Below, piece after piece: positions 22,268-35,515 of a stretch of DNA of 64,000 nt. Location: positions 4,032,001 to 4,096,000 of the forward strand of contig NC_079884.1 of the NCBI RefSeq assembly GCF_029227915.1, in the 5' to 3' direction. The translations under genes and the position numbers were made by a program. The stretch comes from Hydractinia symbiolongicarpus. Lineage: Eukaryota; Cnidaria; Hydrozoa; Anthoathecata; Hydractiniidae. Positions within the stretch are counted from its first letter, which is position 1. Each line of letters opens with the position of its first letter. Under the pieces are notes generated by a model. That model was not told the DNA's origin. It worked only from the letters and a program-made list of their open reading frames with translations, and did no database searches.

Positions 22268-24448
22268 GATTTACGGGAAATCGCAGGTTTTCGTTTGCCG
22301 GCGATTAAACTTCTTTTATTCACCGTCTCATCAAAATTGAAAACATTTTTAAAAACTACAAGTCTCATGCGTTTTAGTGCTGAAAAAATAATTTAAAAAA
22401 TCGTTCAGGAAATGAGTTTACTCCCTGGGTACTTTCTTTGTATATTTTGACTATGCGGGCCGAGTCCGGGGTTTACGGGAAATGGCGGGATTTCGTTTGC
22501 CGGCGATTAAACGTCTTTTATTCAACGTCTCATCAAAAATGAAAGCATTTTTAAAAACTACAAGTCTCATGCGTTTTAGTGCTAAAAAAATAATTTAAAA
22601 AGTCGTTCGGGAAATGAGTTTACTCCCTGGGTACTTTCTTTGTATACTTTTGATTATAGGGACCTAGTCCGGGGTTTACGGGAAATGGCGGGTTTTCGTT
22701 TGCCGGCGATTAAACTTCTTTTATTCAGCGTCTCATCAAAAATGAAAACATTTTTGAAAACTACAAGTCTTATGCGTTTTAGTGGTGAAAAGGTAATTTA
22801 AAAAATGGTTTTTGAAATGAGTTTACTCACAGGGTACTTTCTTTGTATACATTCGACTATACCGGCCAAGCCCGGGATTTACGGGAAATCGCGGGTTTTC
22901 GTTTGCCGGCGATTAAACCACTTTCATTAAGCGTCTCATCAAAAATGAAAACATTTCTGAAAACTACAAGTCTCATGCGTTTTAGTGGTGAAAAAATAAC
23001 TTAAAAAATCGTTCTGGAAATGAGTTTACTCCCTGGGTACTTTCTTTGTATACTTTTGACTATACGGGCCGAGTCCGGGATTTACGGGAAATCGCGGGTT
23101 TTCGTTTGCCGGCGATTAAACTTCTTTTATTCACCGTCTCATCAAAAATGAAAACATTTTTAAAAACTACAAGTCTCATGCGTTTTAGTGCTGAAAAAAT
23201 AATTTAAAAAATCGTTCGGGAAATGAGTTTACTCCCTGGGTACTTTCTTTGTATATTTTGACTATGCGGGTCGAGTCCGGGGTTTACGGGAAATGGCGGG
23301 TTTTCGTTTGCCGGCGATTAAACGTCTTTTATTCAGCGTCTCATCAAAAATGAAAATATTTTTAAATACTACAAGTCTCATGGGCTTTAGTGGTGAAATA
23401 ATAATTTAAAAAATCGTTCGGGAAATGAGTTTACACCCTGGGTACTTTCTTTGTATACATTCGACTATACGGGCCGAGTCCGGGATTTACGGGAAATCGC
23501 AGGTTTTCGTTTACCGGCGATTAAACTTCTTTTATTCAGCGTCTCATCAAAAATAAAAACATTTTTGAAAACTACAAGTCTCAAGCGTTTTAGTGGTGAA
23601 AAGATAATTTAAAAAATCGTTCGGGAAATGAGTTTACTCCCTGGGTACTTTTTTGTATACTTTTGACTATGCGGGCCGAGTCCGGGGTTTACTGGAAATG
23701 GCGGGTTTTCGTTTGCCGGCGATTAAACGTCTTTTATTCAGCGTCTCATCAAAAATGAAAATATTTTTAAATACTACAAGTCTCATGGGCTTTAGTGGTG
23801 AAATAATAATTTAAAAAATCGTTCGGGAAATGAGTTTACACCCTGGGTACTTTCTTTGTATACATTCGACTATACGGGCCGATTCCGGGATTTACGGGAA
23901 ATCGCAGGTTTTCGTTTACCGGCGATTAAACTTCTTTTATTCAGCGTCTCATCAAAAATAAAAACATTTTTGAAAACTACAAGTCTCAAGCGTTTTAGTG
24001 GTGAAAAGATAATTTAAAAAATCGGTCGGGAAATGAGTTTACTCCCTGGGTACTTTTTTTGTATACTTTTGACTATGCGGGCCGAGTCCGGGGTTTACGG
24101 GAAATGGCGGGTTTTCGTTTGCCGGCGATTAAACGTCTTTTATTCAGCGTCTCATCAAAAATGAAAACATTTTTAAAAACTACAAGTCTCATGCGTTTTA
24201 GTGGTGAAAAGATAATTTAAAAAATCGGTCGGGAAATGAGTTTACTCCCTGGGTACTTTTTTTGTATACTTTTGACTATGCGGGCCGAGTCCGGGGTTTA
24301 CGGGAAATGGCGGGTTTTCGTTTGCCGGCGATTAAACGTCTTTTATTCAGCGTCTCATCAAAAATAAAAACATTTTTGAAAACTACAAGTCTCATGCGTT
24401 TTAGTGGTGAAAATTAATTTAAAAAATCGTTCCGGAAATGAGTTTACA
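21410..24448 (+). repeat. 3,039-bp tandem duplication, copy 1
   Basis: About 15 monomers repeated at 24449. The offset is confirmed at ttcaacgtctc (22524 and 25563), the ccactttcattaag monomer (22920 and 25959) and atcggtcggg (24022 and 27061). It contains most of one 1,621-bp unit and part of another, so this exchange happened after the 1,621-bp unit had been duplicated. Confidence 0.88.
22268..23917 (+). repeat. 1,621-bp unit, copy 2
   Basis: Matches 20647-22296 at +1,621 until tttaccggcg (23918) replaces tttgccggcg (22297). Its diagnostic atgaaagc is at 22540. It overlaps the 3,039-bp duplication. Confidence 0.85.
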
Positions 24449-27400
24449 CCCTGGGTACTTTCTTTGTATACTTTTGACTATACGGGCCGAGTCCGGGATT
24501 TACGGGAAATCGCGGGTTTTCGTTTGCCGGCGATTAAACTTCTTTTATTCACCGTCTCATCAAAAATGAAAACATTTTTAAAAACTACAAGTCTCATGCG
24601 TTTTAGTGCTGAAAAAATAATTTAAAAAATCGTTCGGGAAATGAGTTTACTCCCTGGGTACTTTCTTTGTATATTTTGACTATGCGGGTCGAGTCCGGGG
24701 TTTACGGAAAATGGCGGGTTTTCGTTTGCCGGCGATTAAACGTCTTTTATTCAGCGTCTCATCAAAAATGAAAATATTTTTAAATACTACAAGTCTCATG
24801 GGCTTTAGTGGTGAAATAATAATTTAAAAAATCGTTCGGGAAATGAGTTTACACCCTGGGTACTTTCTTTGTATACATTCGACTATACGGGCCGAGTCCG
24901 GGATTTACGGGAAATCGCAGGTTTTCGTTTACCGGCGATTAAACTTCTTTTATTCAGCGTCTCATCAAAAATAAAAACATTTTTGAAAACTACAAGTCTC
25001 AAGCGTTTTAGTGGTGAAAAGATAATTTAAAAAATCGTTCGGGAAATGAGTTTACTCCCTGGGTACTTTTTTGTATACTTTTGACTATGCGGGCCGAGTC
25101 CGGGGTTTACTGGAAATGGCGGGTTTTCGTTTGCCGGCGATTAAACGTCTTTTATTCAGCGTCTCATCAAAAATGAAAATATTTTTAAATACTACAAGTC
25201 TCATGGGCTTTAGTGGTGAAATAATAATTTAAAAAATCGTTCGGGAAATGAGTTTACACCCTGGGTACTTTCTTTGTATACATTCGACTATACGGGCCGA
25301 TTCCGGGATTTACGGGAAATCGCAGGTTTTCGTTTGCCGGCGATTAAACTTCTTTTATTCACCGTCTCATCAAAATTGAAAACATTTTTAAAAACTACAA
25401 GTCTCATGCGTTTTAGTGCTGAAAAAATAATTTAAAAAATCGTTCAGGAAATGAGTTTACTCCCTGGGTACTTTCTTTGTATATTTTGACTATGCGGGCC
25501 GAGTCCGGGGTTTACGGGAAATGGCGGGATTTCGTTTGCCGGCGATTAAACGTCTTTTATTCAACGTCTCATCAAAAATGAAAGCATTTTTAAAAACTAC
25601 AAGTCTCATGCGTTTTAGTGCTAAAAAAATAATTTAAAAAGTCGTTCGGGAAATGAGTTTACTCCCTGGGTACTTTCTTTGTATACTTTTGATTATAGGG
25701 ACCTAGTCCGGGGTTTACGGGAAATGGCGGGTTTTCGTTTGCCGGCGATTAAACTTCTTTTATTCAGCGTCTCATCAAAAATGAAAACATTTTTGAAAAC
25801 TACAAGTCTTATGCGTTTTAGTGGTGAAAAGGTAATTTAAAAAATGGTTTTTGAAATGAGTTTACTCACAGGGTACTTTCTTTGTATACATTCGACTATA
25901 CCGGCCAAGCCCGGGATTTACGGGAAATCGCGGGTTTTCGTTTGCCGGCGATTAAACCACTTTCATTAAGCGTCTCATCAAAAATGAAAACATTTCTGAA
26001 AACTACAAGTCTCATGCGTTTTAGTGGTGAAAAAATAACTTAAAAAATCGTTCTGGAAATGAGTTTACTCCCTGGGTACTTTCTTTGTATACTTTTGACT
26101 ATACGGGCCGAGTCCGGGATTTACGGGAAATCGCGGGTTTTCGTTTGCCGGCGATTAAACTTCTTTTATTCACCGTCTCATCAAAAATGAAAACATTTTT
26201 AAAAACTACAAGTCTCATGCGTTTTAGTGCTGAAAAAATAATTTAAAAAATCGTTCGGGAAATGAGTTTACTCCCTGGGTACTTTCTTTGTATATTTTGA
26301 CTATGCGGGTCGAGTCCGGGGTTTACGGGAAATGGCGGGTTTTCGTTTGCCGGCGATTAAACGTCTTTTATTCAGCGTCTCATCAAAAATGAAAATATTT
26401 TTAAATACTACAAGTCTCATGGGCTTTAGTGGTGAAATAATAATTTAAAAAATCGTTCGGGAAATGAGTTTACACCCTGGGTACTTTCTTTGTATACATT
26501 CGACTATACGGGCCGAGTCCGGGATTTACGGGAAATCGCAGGTTTTCGTTTACCGGCGATTAAACTTCTTTTATTCAGCGTCTCATCAAAAATAAAAACA
26601 TTTTTGAAAACTACAAGTCTCAAGCGTTTTAGTGGTGAAAAGATAATTTAAAAAATCGTTCGGGAAATGAGTTTACTCCCTGGGTACTTTTTTGTATACT
26701 TTTGACTATGCGGGCCGAGTCCGGGGTTTACTGGAAATGGCGGGTTTTCGTTTGCCGGCGATTAAACGTCTTTTATTCAGCGTCTCATCAAAAATGAAAA
26801 TATTTTTAAATACTACAAGTCTCATGGGCTTTAGTGGTGAAATAATAATTTAGAAAATCGTTCGGGAAATGAGTTTACACCCTGGGTACTTTCTTTGTAT
26901 ACATTCGACTATACGGGCCGATTCCGGGATTTACGGGAAATCGCAGGTTTTCGTTTACCGGCGATTAAACTTCTTTTATTCAGCGTCTCATCAAAAATAA
27001 AAACATTTTTGAAAACTACAAGTCTCAAGCGTTTTAGTGGTGAAAAGATAATTTAAAAAATCGGTCGGGAAATGAGTTTACTCCCTGGGTACTTTTTTTG
27101 TATACTTTTGACTATGCGGGCCGAGTCCGGGGTTTACGGGAAATGGCGGGTTTTCGTTTGCCGGCGATTAAACGTCTTTTATTCAGCGTCTCATCAAAAA
27201 TGAAAACATTTTTAAAAACTACAAGTCTCATGCGTTTTAGTGGTGAAAAGATAATTTAAAAAATCGGTCGGGAAATGAGTTTACTCCCTGGGTACTTTTT
27301 TTGTATACTTTTGACTATGCGGGCCGAGTCCGGGGTTTACGGGAAATGGCGGGTTTTCGTTTGCCGGCGATTAAACGTCTTTTATTCAGCGTCTCATCAA

Positions 27401-27510
27401 AAATAAAAACATTTTTGAAAACTACAAGTCTCATGCGTTTTAGTGGTGAAAATTAATTTAAAAAATCGTTCCGGAAATGAGTTTACACCCTGGGTACTTT
27501 CTTTGTATAC
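24449..27510 (+). repeat. 3,039-bp tandem duplication, copy 2
   Basis: Follows copy 1 directly and matches it to about 27510, where gtatacattcgac replaces gtatacttttgac. Differences seen include atttagaaaatcg at 26850 against atttaaaaaatcg at 23811. Confidence 0.87.
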
Positions 27511-28644
27511 ATTCGACTATACGGGCCGAGTCCGGGATTTACGGGAAATCGCAGGTTTTCGTTTACCGGCGATTAAACTTCTTTTATTCAGCGTCTCATC
27601 AAAAATAAAAACATTTTTGAAAACTACAAGTCTCCAGCGTTTTAGTGGTGAAAAGATAATTTAAAAAACCGTTCGGGAAATGAGTTTACTCCCTGGGTAC
27701 TTTTTTTGTATACTTTTGACTATGCGGGCCGAGTCCGGGGTTTACGGGAAATTGCGGGTTTTCGTTTGCCGGCGATTAAACTTCTTTTATTCAGCGTCTC
27801 ATCAAAAATAAAAACATTTTTGAAAACTACAAGTCTCATGCGTTTTAGTTGTGAAAATTAATTTAAAAAATCGTTCGGGAAATGAGTTTACTCCCTGACT
27901 ACTTTCTTTGTATACTTTTGACTATACGGGCCGAGTCCGAGATTTACGGGAAGTCGCGGGTTTTCGTTTGCTGGCAATTAAACTTCTTTTATTCAGCGTC
28001 TCATCAAAAATGAAAACATTTTTAAAAACTACAAGTCTCATGGGCTTTAGTGGTGAAATAATAATTTAAAAAATCGTTCGGGAAATGAGTTTACTTCCTG
28101 GGTACTTTCTTTGTATACTTTTGACTATACGGGTCGAGTCCGGGATTTACGGGAAGTCACGGGCTTTCGTTTGCCGGCGATTAAACTTCTTTTATTCAGC
28201 GTCTCATCAAAAATGAAAATATTTTTAAATACTGCAAGTCTCATGGGCTTTAGTGGTGAAATAATAATTTAAAAAATCGTTCGGGAAATGAGTTTTCACC
28301 CTGGGTACTTTCTTTGTATACTTTTGACTATACGGGCCGAGTCCGGGATTTACGGGAAATCGCAGGTTTTCGTTTACCGGCGATTAAACTTCTTTTATTC
28401 AGCGTCTCATCAAAAATAAAAACATTTTTGAAAACTACAAGTCTCATGCGTTTTAGTGGTGAAAAAATAATTTAAAAAATCGTTCGGGAAATGAGTTTAC
28501 TCCCTGGGTACTTTCTTTGTATACTTTTGACTATGCGGGCCGAGTCCGGGGTTTACGGGAAATGGCGGGTTTTCGTTTGCCGGCGATTAAACTTCTTTTA
28601 TTCAGCGTCTCATCAAAAATAAAAACATTTTTGAAAACTACAAG
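27511..28644 (+). repeat. Mixed monomers between higher-order blocks
   Basis: Five to six ordinary monomers with private variants: tctccagcg (27632), tagttgtgaaaat (27847), ccctgactac (27893), acttcctggg (28093) and gagttttcaccc (28290). I found no long duplication partner by eye. The region may be a less homogenised remnant. Confidence 0.75.
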
Positions 28645-29456
28645 AATCAAGCGTTTTAATGGTGAAAAGATAATTTAAAAAATCGTTTTGGAAATGAGTT
28701 TACTCACAGGGCACTTTCTTTGTATACATTCGACTATACGGGCTAAGCCCGGGATTTACGGGAAATCGCGGGTTTTCGTTTGCCGGCGATTAAACCACTT
28801 TCATTAAGCGTCTCATCAAAAATGATAACATTTCTGAAAACTACAAGTCTCATGGGCTTTAGTGGTGAAAAAATAATTTAAAAAATCGTTCGGGAAATGA
28901 GTTTACTCCCTGGGTACTTTTTTTGTATACTTTTGACTATGCGGGCCGAGTCCGGGGTTTACGGGAAATGGCGGGTTTTCGTTTGCCGGCGATTAAACTT
29001 CTTTTATTCAGCGTCTCATCAAAAATAAAAACATTTTTGAAAACTACAAGTCTCAAGCGTTTTAGTGGTGAAAAGATAATTTAAAAAATCGTTTTGGAAA
29101 TGAGTTTACTCACAGGGCACTTTCTTTGTATACATTCGACTATACGGGCTAAGCCCGGGATTTACGGGAAATCGCGGGTTTTCGTTTGCCGGCGATTAAA
29201 CCACTTTCATTAAGCGTCTCATCAAAAATGATAACATTTCTGAAAACTACAAGTCTCATGGGCTTTAGTGGTGAAAAAATAATTTAAAAAATCGTTCGGG
29301 AAATGAGTTTACTCCCTGGGTACTTTTTTTGTATACTTTTGACTATGCGGGCCGAGTCCGGGGTTTACGGGAAATGGCGGGTTTTCGTTTGCCGGCGATT
29401 AAACTTCTTTTATTCAGCGTCTCATCAAAAATAAAAACATTTTTGAAAACTACAAG
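28645..29456 (+). repeat. 406-bp dimer, two tandem copies
   Basis: A two-monomer unit repeats at an offset of 406. The marker cgggctaagcccggg is at about 28739 and 29145, together with cagggcac and aaaaatgataac. The first copy starts with private changes, caagaatcaag and tttaatggtg. The dimer is one of several 406-bp amplifications in 28.6-35.5 kb. Confidence 0.85.
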
Positions 29457-30948
29457 TCTCATGCGTTTTAGTGGTGAAAAAATAATTTAAAAAATCGTTC
29501 GGGAAATGAGTTTACACCCTGGGTACTTTCTTTCTATACTTTGGACTATACGGACCGAGTCCGGCATTTACGGGAAATCGCAGGTTTTCGTTTGCCGGCG
29601 ATTAAACTGCTTTTATTCAGCGTCTCATCAAAAATGAAAACATTCTTGAAAACTACAAGTCTCATGCGTTTTAGTGGTGAAATAATAATTTAAAAAATCG
29701 TTTAGGAAATAAGTTTACTCCCTGGGTACTTTCTTTGTATACTTTTGACTATACGGGCCGAGTCCAGGATTTACGGGAAATCGCAGGTTTTCGTTTGCCG
29801 GCGATTAAACTTCTTTTATTCACCGTCTCATCAAAATTAAAACATTTTTAAAAACTACAAGTTTCATGCGTTTTAGTGCTGAAAAAATAATTTAAAAAAT
29901 CGTTCAGGAAATGAGTTTACTCCCTGGGTACTTTCTTTGTATATTTTGACTATGCGGGCCGAGTCCGGGGTTTACGGGAAATGGCGGGTTTTCGTTTGCC
30001 GGCGATTAAACGTCTTTTATTCAGCGTCTCATCAAAAATGAAAACATTTTTAAAAACTACAAGTCTCATGCGTTTTAGTGGTGAAAAAATAATTTAAAAA
30101 ATCGTTCGACAAATGAGTTTACTCCCTGGGTACTTTCTTTGTATACTTTTGACTATACGGGCCGAGTCCGGGATTTACGGGAAGTCGCGGGTTTTCGTTT
30201 GCCGGCGATTAAACTTCTTTTATTCAGCGTCTCATCAAAAATGAAAATATTTTTAAATACTACAAGTCTCATGGGCTTTAGTGGTGAAATAATAATTTAA
30301 AAAATCGTTCGGGAAATGAGTTTACTCCCTGGGTACTTTCTTTGTATACTTTTGACTATACGGGCCGAGTCCGGGATTTACGGGAAGTCGCGGGTTTTCG
30401 TTTGCCGGCGATTAAACTTCTTTTATTCAGCGTCTCATCAAAAATGAAAATATTTTTAAATACTGCAAGTCTCATGGGTTTAGTGGTGAAATAATAATTT
30501 AAAAAATCGTTCGGGAAATGAGTTTACTCCCTGGGTACTTTCTTTGTATACTTTTGACTATACGGGCCGAGTCCGGCATTTACGGGAAGTCACGGGTTTT
30601 TGTTTGCCGGCGATTAAACTTCTTTTATTCAGCGTCTCATCAAAAATGAAAATATTTTTAAATACTACAAGTCTCATGGGCTTTAGTGGTGAAATAATAA
30701 TTTAAAAAATCGTTCGGGAAAAGAGTTTACACCCTGGGTACTTTCTTTGTATACTTTTGACTATACGGGCCGAGTCCGGGATTTACGGGAAATCGCAGGT
30801 TTTCGTTTACCGGCGATTAAACTTCTTTTATTCAGCGTCTCATCAAAAATAAAAACATTTTTGAAAACTACAAGTCTCATGCGTTTTAGTGGTGAAAAAA
30901 TAATTTAAAAAATCGTTCGGGAAATGAGTTTACTCCCTGGGTACTTTC
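28922..30948 (+). repeat. 2,027-bp ten-monomer unit, copy 1
   Basis: The match to 30949 onward is shown by cgggctaagcccggg (29147 and 31174), ttggactatacggaccgag with tccggcattt (29540 and 31567), caaaattaaaacat (29832), and catgggtttagtgg, which has lost two bases (30475). The left edge lies in the tactttttttg and tactttctttg difference. Confidence 0.87.
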
Positions 30949-32975
30949 TTTGTATACTTTTGACTATGCGGGCCGAGTCCGGGGTTTACGGGAAATGGCG
31001 GGTTTTCGTTTGCCGGCGATTAAACTTCTTTTATTCAGCGTCTCATCAAAAATAAAAACATTTTTGAAAACTACAAGTCTCAAGCGTTTTAGTGGTGAAA
31101 AGATAATTTAAAAAATCGTTTTGGAAATGAGTTTACTCACAGGGCACTTTCTTTGTATACATTCGACTATACGGGCTAAGCCCGGGATTTACGGGAAATC
31201 GCGGGTTTTCGTTTGCCGGCGATTAAACCACTTTCATTAAGCGTCTCATCAAAAATGATAACATTTCTGAAAACTACAAGTCTCATGGGCTTTAGTGGTG
31301 AAAAAATAATTTAAAAAATCGTTCGGGAAATGAGTTTACTCCCTGGGTACTTTTTTTGTATACTTTTGACTATGCGGGCCGAGTCCGGGGTTTACGGGAA
31401 ATGGCGGGTTTTCGTTTGCCGGCGATTAAACTTCTTTTATTCAGCGTCTCATCAAAAATAAAAACATTTTTGAAAACTACAAGTCTCATGCGTTTTAGTG
31501 GTGAAAAAATAATTTAAAAAATCGTTCGGGAAATGAGTTTACAAACTGGGTACTTTCTTTCTATACTTTGGACTATACGGACCGAGTCCGGCATTTACGG
31601 GAAATCGCAGGTTTTCGTTTGCCGGCGATTAAACTGCTTTTATTCAGCGTCTCATCAAAAATGTAAACATTCTTGAAAACTACAAGTCTCATGCGTTTTA
31701 GTGGTGAAATAATAATTTAAAAAATCGTTTAGGAAATAAGTTTACTCCCTGGGTACTTTCTTTGTATACTTTTGACTATACGGGCCGAGTCCAGGATTTA
31801 CGGGAAATCGCAGGTTTTCGTTTGCCGGCGATTAAACTTCTTTTATTCACCGTCTCATCAAAATTAAAACATTTTTAAAAACTACAAGTTTCATGCGTTT
31901 TAGTGCTGAAAAAATAATTTAAAAAATCGTTCAGGAAATGAGTTTACTCCCTGGGTACTTTCTTTGTATATTTTGACTATGCGGGCCGAGTCCGGGGTTT
32001 ACGGGAAATGGCGGGTTTTCGTTTGCCGGCGATTAAACGTCTTTTATTCAGCGTCTCATCAAAAATGAAAACATTTTTAAAAACTACAAGTCTCATGCGT
32101 TTTAGTGGTGAAAAAATAATTTAAAAAATCGTTCGACAAATGAGTTTACTCCCTGGGTACTTTCTTTGTATACTTTTGACTATACGGGCCGAGTCCGGGA
32201 TTTACGGGAAGTCGCGGGTTTTCGTTTGCCGGCGATTAAACTTCTTTTATTCAGCGTCTCATCAAAAATGAAAATATATTTAAATACTACAAGTCTCATG
32301 GGCTTTAGTGGTGAAATAATAATTTAAAAAATCGTTCGGGAAATGAGTTTACTCCCTGGGTACTTTCTTTGTATACTTTTGACTATACGGGCCGAGTCCG
32401 GGATTTACGGGAAGTCGCGGGTTTTCGTTTGCCGGCGATTAAAATTCTTTTATTCAGCGTCTCATCAAAAATGAAAATATTTTTAAATACTGCAAGTCTC
32501 ATGGGTTTAGTGGTGAAATAATAATTTAAAAAATCGTTCGGGAAATGAGTTTACTCCCTGGGTACTTTCTTTGTATACTTTTGACTATACGGGCCGAGTC
32601 CGGCATTTACGGGAAGTCACGGGTTTTTGTTTGCCGGCGATTAAACTTCTTTTATTCAGCGTCTCATCAAAAATGAAAATATTTTTAAATACTACAAGTC
32701 TCATGGGCTTTAGTGGTGAAATAATAATTTAAAAAATCGTTCGGGAAAAGAGTTTACACCCTGGGTACTTTCTTTGTATACTTTTGACTATACGGGCCGA
32801 GTCCGGGATTTACGGGAAATCGCAGGTTTTCGTTTACCGGCGATTAAACTTCTTTTATTCAGCGTCTCATCAAAAATAAAAACATTTTTGAAAACTACAA
32901 GTCTCATGCGTTTTAGTGGTGAAAAAATAATTTAAAAAATCGTTCGGGAAATGAGTTTACTCCCTGGGTACTTTC
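30949..32975 (+). repeat. 2,027-bp ten-monomer unit, copy 2
   Basis: Same order as copy 1, with scattered private substitutions: acaaactggg (31543), aaaaatgtaaac (31661), aaatatattta (32275) and gattaaaattc (32440). More differences than in the 8,213-bp pair imply an older event. Confidence 0.87.
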
Positions 32976-33917
32976 TTTGTATACTTTTGACTATGCGGGC
33001 CGAGTCCGGGGTTTACGGGAAATGGCGGGTTTTCGTTTGCAGGCGATTAAACTTCTTTTATTCAGCGTCTCATCAAAAATAAAAACATTTTTGAAAACTA
33101 CAAGTCTCAAGCGTTTTAGTGGTGAAAAGATAATTTAAAAAATCGTTTTGGAAATGAGTTTACTCACAGGGTACTTTCTTTGTATACATTCGACTATACG
33201 GGCTAAGCCTGGGATTTACGGGAAATCGCGGGTTTTCGTTTGCCGGCGATTAAACCACTTTCATTAAGCGTCTCATCAAAAATGATAACATTTCTGAAAA
33301 CTACAAGTCTCATGGGCTTTAGTGGTGAAAAAATAATTTAAAAAATCGTTCGGGAAATGAGTTTACTCCCTGGGTTCTTTTTTTGTATATTTTTGACTAT
33401 GCGGGCCGAGTCCGGGGTTTACGGGAAATGGCGGGTTTTCGTTTGCCGGCGATTAAACTTCTTTTATTCAGCGTCTCATCAAAAATAAAAACATTTTTGA
33501 AAACTACAAGTCTCAAGCGTTTTAGTGGTGAAAAGATAATTTAAAAAATCGTTTTGGAAATGAGTTTACTCACAGGGTACTTTCTTTGTATACATTCGAC
33601 TATACGGGCTAAGCCTGGGATTTACTGGAAATCGCGGGTTTTCGTTTGCCGGCGATTAAACCACTTTCATTAAGCGTCTCATCAAAAATGATAACATTTC
33701 TGAAAACTACAAGTCTCATGGGCTTTAGTGGTGAAAAAATAATTTAAAAAATCGTTCGGGAAATGAGTTTACTCCCTGGGTACTTTTTTTGTATACTTTT
33801 GACTATGCGGGCCGAGTCCGGGGTTTACGGGAAATGGCGGGTTCTCTTTTGCCGGCGATTAAACTTCTTTTATTCAGCGTCTCATCAAAAATAAAAACAT
33901 TTTTGAAAACTACAAGT
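32970..33917 (+). repeat. 406-bp dimer, about 2.3 copies
   Basis: The ggctaagcctggg marker repeats at 33201 and 33607. The copies differ at tttgcaggcg (33037), tgggttctttttttg with gtatattttt (33373) and tttactgg (33622). Amplification of the same two-monomer type as at 28645. Confidence 0.8.
32976..33514 (+). repeat. 2,027-bp unit, partial third copy
   Basis: Continues the 2,027-bp periodicity for about 540 bp, then ends where tctcaagcg (33512) replaces tctcatgcg. It overlaps a 406-bp dimer repeat that extends to about 33917, with cgggctaagcctggg at 33201 and 33607. Confidence 0.75.
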
Positions 33918-34598
33918 CTCATGCGTTTTAGTGGTGAAAAAATAAATTAAAAAATCGTTCGGGAAATGAGTTTACACCCTGGGTACTTTCTTTCTATACT
34001 TTTGACTATACGGGCCGAGTCCGGGATTTACGGGAAATCGCAGGTTTTCGTTTGCCGGCGATTAAACTGCTTTTATTCAGCGTCTCATCAAAAATGAAAA
34101 CATTCTTGAAAACTACAAGTCTCATGGGCTTTAGTGGTGAAATAATAATTTAAAAAATCGTTCGGGAAATGAGTTTACTCCCTGGGTACTTTTTTTGTAT
34201 ACTTTTGACTATGCGGGCCGAGTCCGGGGTTTACGGGAAATGGCGGGTTTTCGTTTGCCGGCGATTAAACTTCTTTTATTCAGCGTCTCATCAAAAATAA
34301 AAACATTTTTGAAAACTACAAGTCTCATGCGTTTTAGTGGTGAAAAAATAAATTAAAAAATCGTTCGGGAAATGAGTTTACACCCTGGGTACTTTCTTTC
34401 TATACTTTTGACTATACGGGCCGAGTCCGGGATTTACGGGAAATCGCAGGTTTTCGTTTGCCGGCGATTAAACTGCTTTTATTCAGCGTCTCATCAAAAA
34501 TGAAAACATTCTTGAAAACTACAAGTCTCATGGGCTTTAGTGGTGAAATAATAATTTAAAAAATCGTTCGGGAAATGAGTTTACTCCCTGGGTACTTT
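33781..34598 (+). repeat. 406-bp dimer of a second type, two copies
   Basis: Tactttttttgtatac recurs at 33781 and 34187. Each copy continues into a tttctatac monomer with aactgctttt and acattcttgaaaac. The first copy has the private change gttctcttttgcc (33841). Confidence 0.8.
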
Positions 34599-34659
34599 CT
34601 TTGTATACTTTTGACTATACGGGCCGAGTCCGGGATTTACGGGAAGTCACGGGTTTTCG

Positions 34660-35515
34660 TTTGCCGGCGATTAAACTTCTTTTATTCAGCGTCTCATCAA
34701 AAATGAAAATATTTTTAAATACTACAAGTCTCATGGGCTTTAGTGGTGAAATAATAGTTTAAAAAATCGTTCGGAAAATGAGTTTACACCCTGGGCACTT
34801 TCTTTGTATACTTTTGACTACACGGGCCGAGTCCGGGATTTACGGGAAATCGCAGGTTTTCGTTTACCGGCGATTAAACTTCTTTTATTCAGCGTCTCAT
34901 CAAAAATAAAAACATTTTTGAAAACTACAAGTCTCATGCGTTTTAGTGGTGAAAAAATAATTTAAAAAATCGTTCGGGAAATGAGTTTACTCCCTGGGTA
35001 CTTTCTTTGTATACTTTTGACTATGCGGGCCGAGTCCGGGGTTTACGGGAAATGGCGGGTTTTCGTTTGCCGGCGATTAAACTTCTTTTATTCAGCGTCT
35101 CATCAAAAATGAAAATATTTTTAAATACTACAAGTCTCATGGGCTTTAGTGGTGAAATAATAATTTAAAAAATCGTTCGGAAAATGAGTTTACACCCTGG
35201 GCACTTTCTTTGTATACTTTTGACTATACGGGCCGAGTCCGGGATTTACGGGAAATCGCAGGTTTTCGTTTAACGGCGATTAAACTTCTTTTATTCAGCG
35301 TCTCATCAAAAATAAAAACATTTTTGAAAACTACAAGTCTCATGCGTTTTAGTGGTGAAAAAATAATTTAAAAAATCGTTCGGGAAATGAGTTTACTCCC
35401 TGGGTACTTTCTTTGTATACTTTTGACTATGCGGGCCGAGTCCGGGGTTTACGGGAAATGGCGGGTTTTCGTTTGCCGGCGATTAAACTTCTTTTATTCA
35501 GCGTCTCATCAAAAA
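34660..35515 (+). repeat. 406-bp dimer of a third type, two copies
   Basis: Ttcggaaaatgag with ccctgggcac recurs at 34770 and 35176. Private differences include ataatagttt (34754), gactacacggg (34815) and tttaacggcg (35270). With the two preceding dimers it shows that two-monomer exchange has been frequent here. Confidence 0.8.

Larger units (their letters stand above)
14703..22915 (+). repeat. 8,213-bp segmental tandem duplication, copy 2
   Basis: The join lies near 14703, where ggcgattaaac is followed by ttctttt rather than the ccactttcattaag expected from the other copy end (22915 onward). Comparing the copies by eye I found a single mismatch: 16785 (acaattctt) against 8572 (acaagtctt). 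Identity this high over 8 kb means a very recent unequal exchange or, less welcome, an assembly duplication. Confidence 0.93.
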
